A DNA stretch of 64,000 nucleotides, from positions 55,615,879 to 55,679,878 of the forward strand of contig OX439003.1 in NCBI GenBank assembly GCA_949316495.1, read 5' to 3'. The position numbers were made by a program, and so were the translations under genes. This stretch comes from Amphiduros pacificus. Taxonomy: Eukaryota; Annelida; Polychaeta; Phyllodocida; Hesionidae. This document shows, one piece after another, positions 62,251-64,000 of this stretch. The first letter of the stretch is position 1, and every line of letters starts with the position of its first letter. The notes under the pieces are model-generated. The model was not told the DNA's origin. It searched no databases and was given only the letters and a program-made list of their open reading frames with translations.

Positions 62251-62765
62251 GAGATGTGCAATGCCATCCAGGTACTGTAACACAAGGTACGTGTGGAGAT
62301 GAAATGGTAATGCCATCCAGGTATTGTAATTCCATGCTTGGGTGGAGATGAAATGGCAATGCCATCCAGGTATTGTAATTCCATGCTTGGGTGGAGATGG
62401 AATGGCAATGCCATCCAGGTATTGTAATTCCATGCTTGGGTGGAGATGAAATGGCAATGCCATCCAGGTATTGTAATTCCATGCCTGGGTGGAGATGAAA
62501 TGGCAATGCCATCCAGGTATTGTAATTCCATGCTTGGGTGGAGATGGAATGGCAATGCCATCCAGGTATTGTAATTCCATGCTTGGGTGGAGATGGAATG
62601 GCAATGCCATCCAGGTATTGTAATTCCATGCTTGGGTGGAGATGGAATGGTAATGCCATCCAGGTATTGTAATTCCATGCTTGGGTGGAGATGAAATGGT
62701 ATTGGCGGGAATGGAAATGAAGTATTACCGAGATACTGTAAGACGAGTCACGGATGGAGATTGAA
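62251..62765. repeat. 49-bp diverged sister array, about 9 copies
   Basis: The unit GGCAATGCCATCCAGGTATT, GTAATTCCATGCTTGGGTGG, AGATGAAAT is 49 bp and aligns with the unit of the large array to its left (shared GCAATGCCA, GGTGGAGATG or GGTTGAGATG and ATTG positions). It has its own homogenised sequence. The last copy, near 62700-62765, is decayed. Confidence 0.92.
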
Positions 62766-64000
62766 ATTGTCAATTACATATGGTGCTGCCATCTCCTGGA
62801 ATATTTACTCATGCCAAACTGATAATGCGAATGGTCACTAATAAAGGTTCTTGAATCCTCACAGATTCACGCACATCATTTTGATCCTACAATATTTTTG
62901 AGGTGATTTGACAAACACTTACCACCCAATATCCCTGAAAACAGGTTGAGCTTCAGATATTGTACCTGTGGGACTGCTAAAAATGGTTCAAATCATATTT
63001 ATCTGACCGAACTCAATCTGTGTTGGGGAAGAAATGAATTTGTAAACCTAAACCTTTGAAATATTGAGGGCCCCATGAGCATTGTCACATAGAAGTGTTT
63101 GTAATATAAGAATCGACCATTGAGTCCTGAAGGTAGAATATTGCACTCATGGCATTTTGTTCTCTCTAGTAACTGCTTTAGTTTAAACATTATTGGATTA
63201 CGGTAATTGGAATCTGGTCGGAATGAATAATACTGCAATTTACAACTTGAAACTTGAACAGAATTCTGCTGCAAGAATGGGTAGCAGAATGGAAGCTTAA
63301 AGCCTTATCACAGATACAATTACTGCATTGTATTAATTGCTTATCGAGCGTAATATGTTACAATGAAAATGGGAAGGATAAATCGTTCATTATATTTCTG
63401 AAATGTGTATCATATTTTACATATTTGGATCAGCCTGTGACGTGTCATTATGTGAATAGTTGAATAGTGACCTAAGGGACCTTAGCAAAAAAGGTAGGTT
63501 GAAATTCAAAATGTAAGATAAAAGCTACTTAACGAAGTCATGTAGTTATGAAGAATTGCTGTGCTGACCCGTCAGATTTTTTGGTCATGTTTATGAATAA
63601 TACCCGCAAGTGATTATATAAATGGTTATTTTCCATATTCATCCAACATATTGAGTTGAGAACAACGACCACAATGTATTTGATATGGGTGATGATTACA
63701 TAAACCCACATCGTTGATCTTCAAGTGGAGACTATATCTAAATTATCGGAATGAGGCAATTAATGTTTAAAACATCTAAGTGTGTCCGAAACAATTCAAT
63801 GTATATGTTGTATTCTATAAATCATCAAAAAAGCTGATCCCCATGGGAAATATTTGGGAACAATCTCCTGTAAATAGTTCATCTTGAAAAGGAAAAGCTA
63901 AAAAAATCCTTCCCTTTCCCGAGACGATAAAGTTGAAACAGCGAAGAATATTGTATTGCTTAGCCCTTAATTGAACTACACAATTGAAAGATTCCTGTTA
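62766..64000. other. Non-coding region to window end
   Basis: AT-rich; only short unsupported ORFs (62999-63274 minus, 63254-63463 plus). Nothing recognised. Confidence 0.5.

Overview
The window looks like intergenic and intronic DNA from an invertebrate animal, most likely a mollusc and perhaps a gastropod. The DNA is AT-rich and has a low density of coding sequence. It carries an L1/Tx1-type LINE and two copies of one tRNA-derived SINE family whose 3' tail resembles SINEs I associate with molluscs. The only host coding exon I recognise belongs to an alpha-1,3-fucosyltransferase of the glycoprotein FucTA type. The species assignment is inference.

Region 1-3.7 kb holds the 5' part of a LINE on the minus strand: ORF1 (1979-3256) and the start of ORF2 (from 746, running off the left edge). 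ORF2 opens with a complete APE-type endonuclease domain. ORF1 is the most remarkable item. After a coiled coil and an RRM-like region, it ends in a complete-looking NADAR (YbiA/DUF1768-type) domain, a fold linked to cleavage of ADP-ribose-type N-glycosidic bonds. Both reading frames are open, so the copy looks young. The two ORFs are separated by about 1.2 kb, which is unusually far.

From 9 to 63 kb the window is dominated by local tandem arrays. I count about 14 unrelated families with periods of 79, 34, 96, 64, 42, 66, 39, 33, 60, about 90, 33, 21, 40 and 48/49 bp. Together they cover roughly 24 kb (about 37 percent). Several have higher-order structure: 316 bp in the 79-bp array, 1,122 bp in the 66-bp array, 480 bp in the 40-bp array, and 768 bp then 194 bp in the 48/49-bp array. 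Array edges hold decayed units and array cores are homogenised. Arrays whose period is divisible by three produce very long open frames on both strands; I treat these as repeat artefacts, not genes.

At 49.75-51.04 kb on the minus strand lies the 5' coding exon of the fucosyltransferase. It has a type II membrane anchor, a long stem, and the catalytic region up to a splice donor. A possible 5' non-coding exon and promoter lie at 51.6-51.9 kb. I did not find its downstream exons. The rest is non-coding as far as I can see, with a few promoter-like motif clusters (15.8, 19.4 and 34.0 kb) and a few weak exon-like stretches noted under findings.
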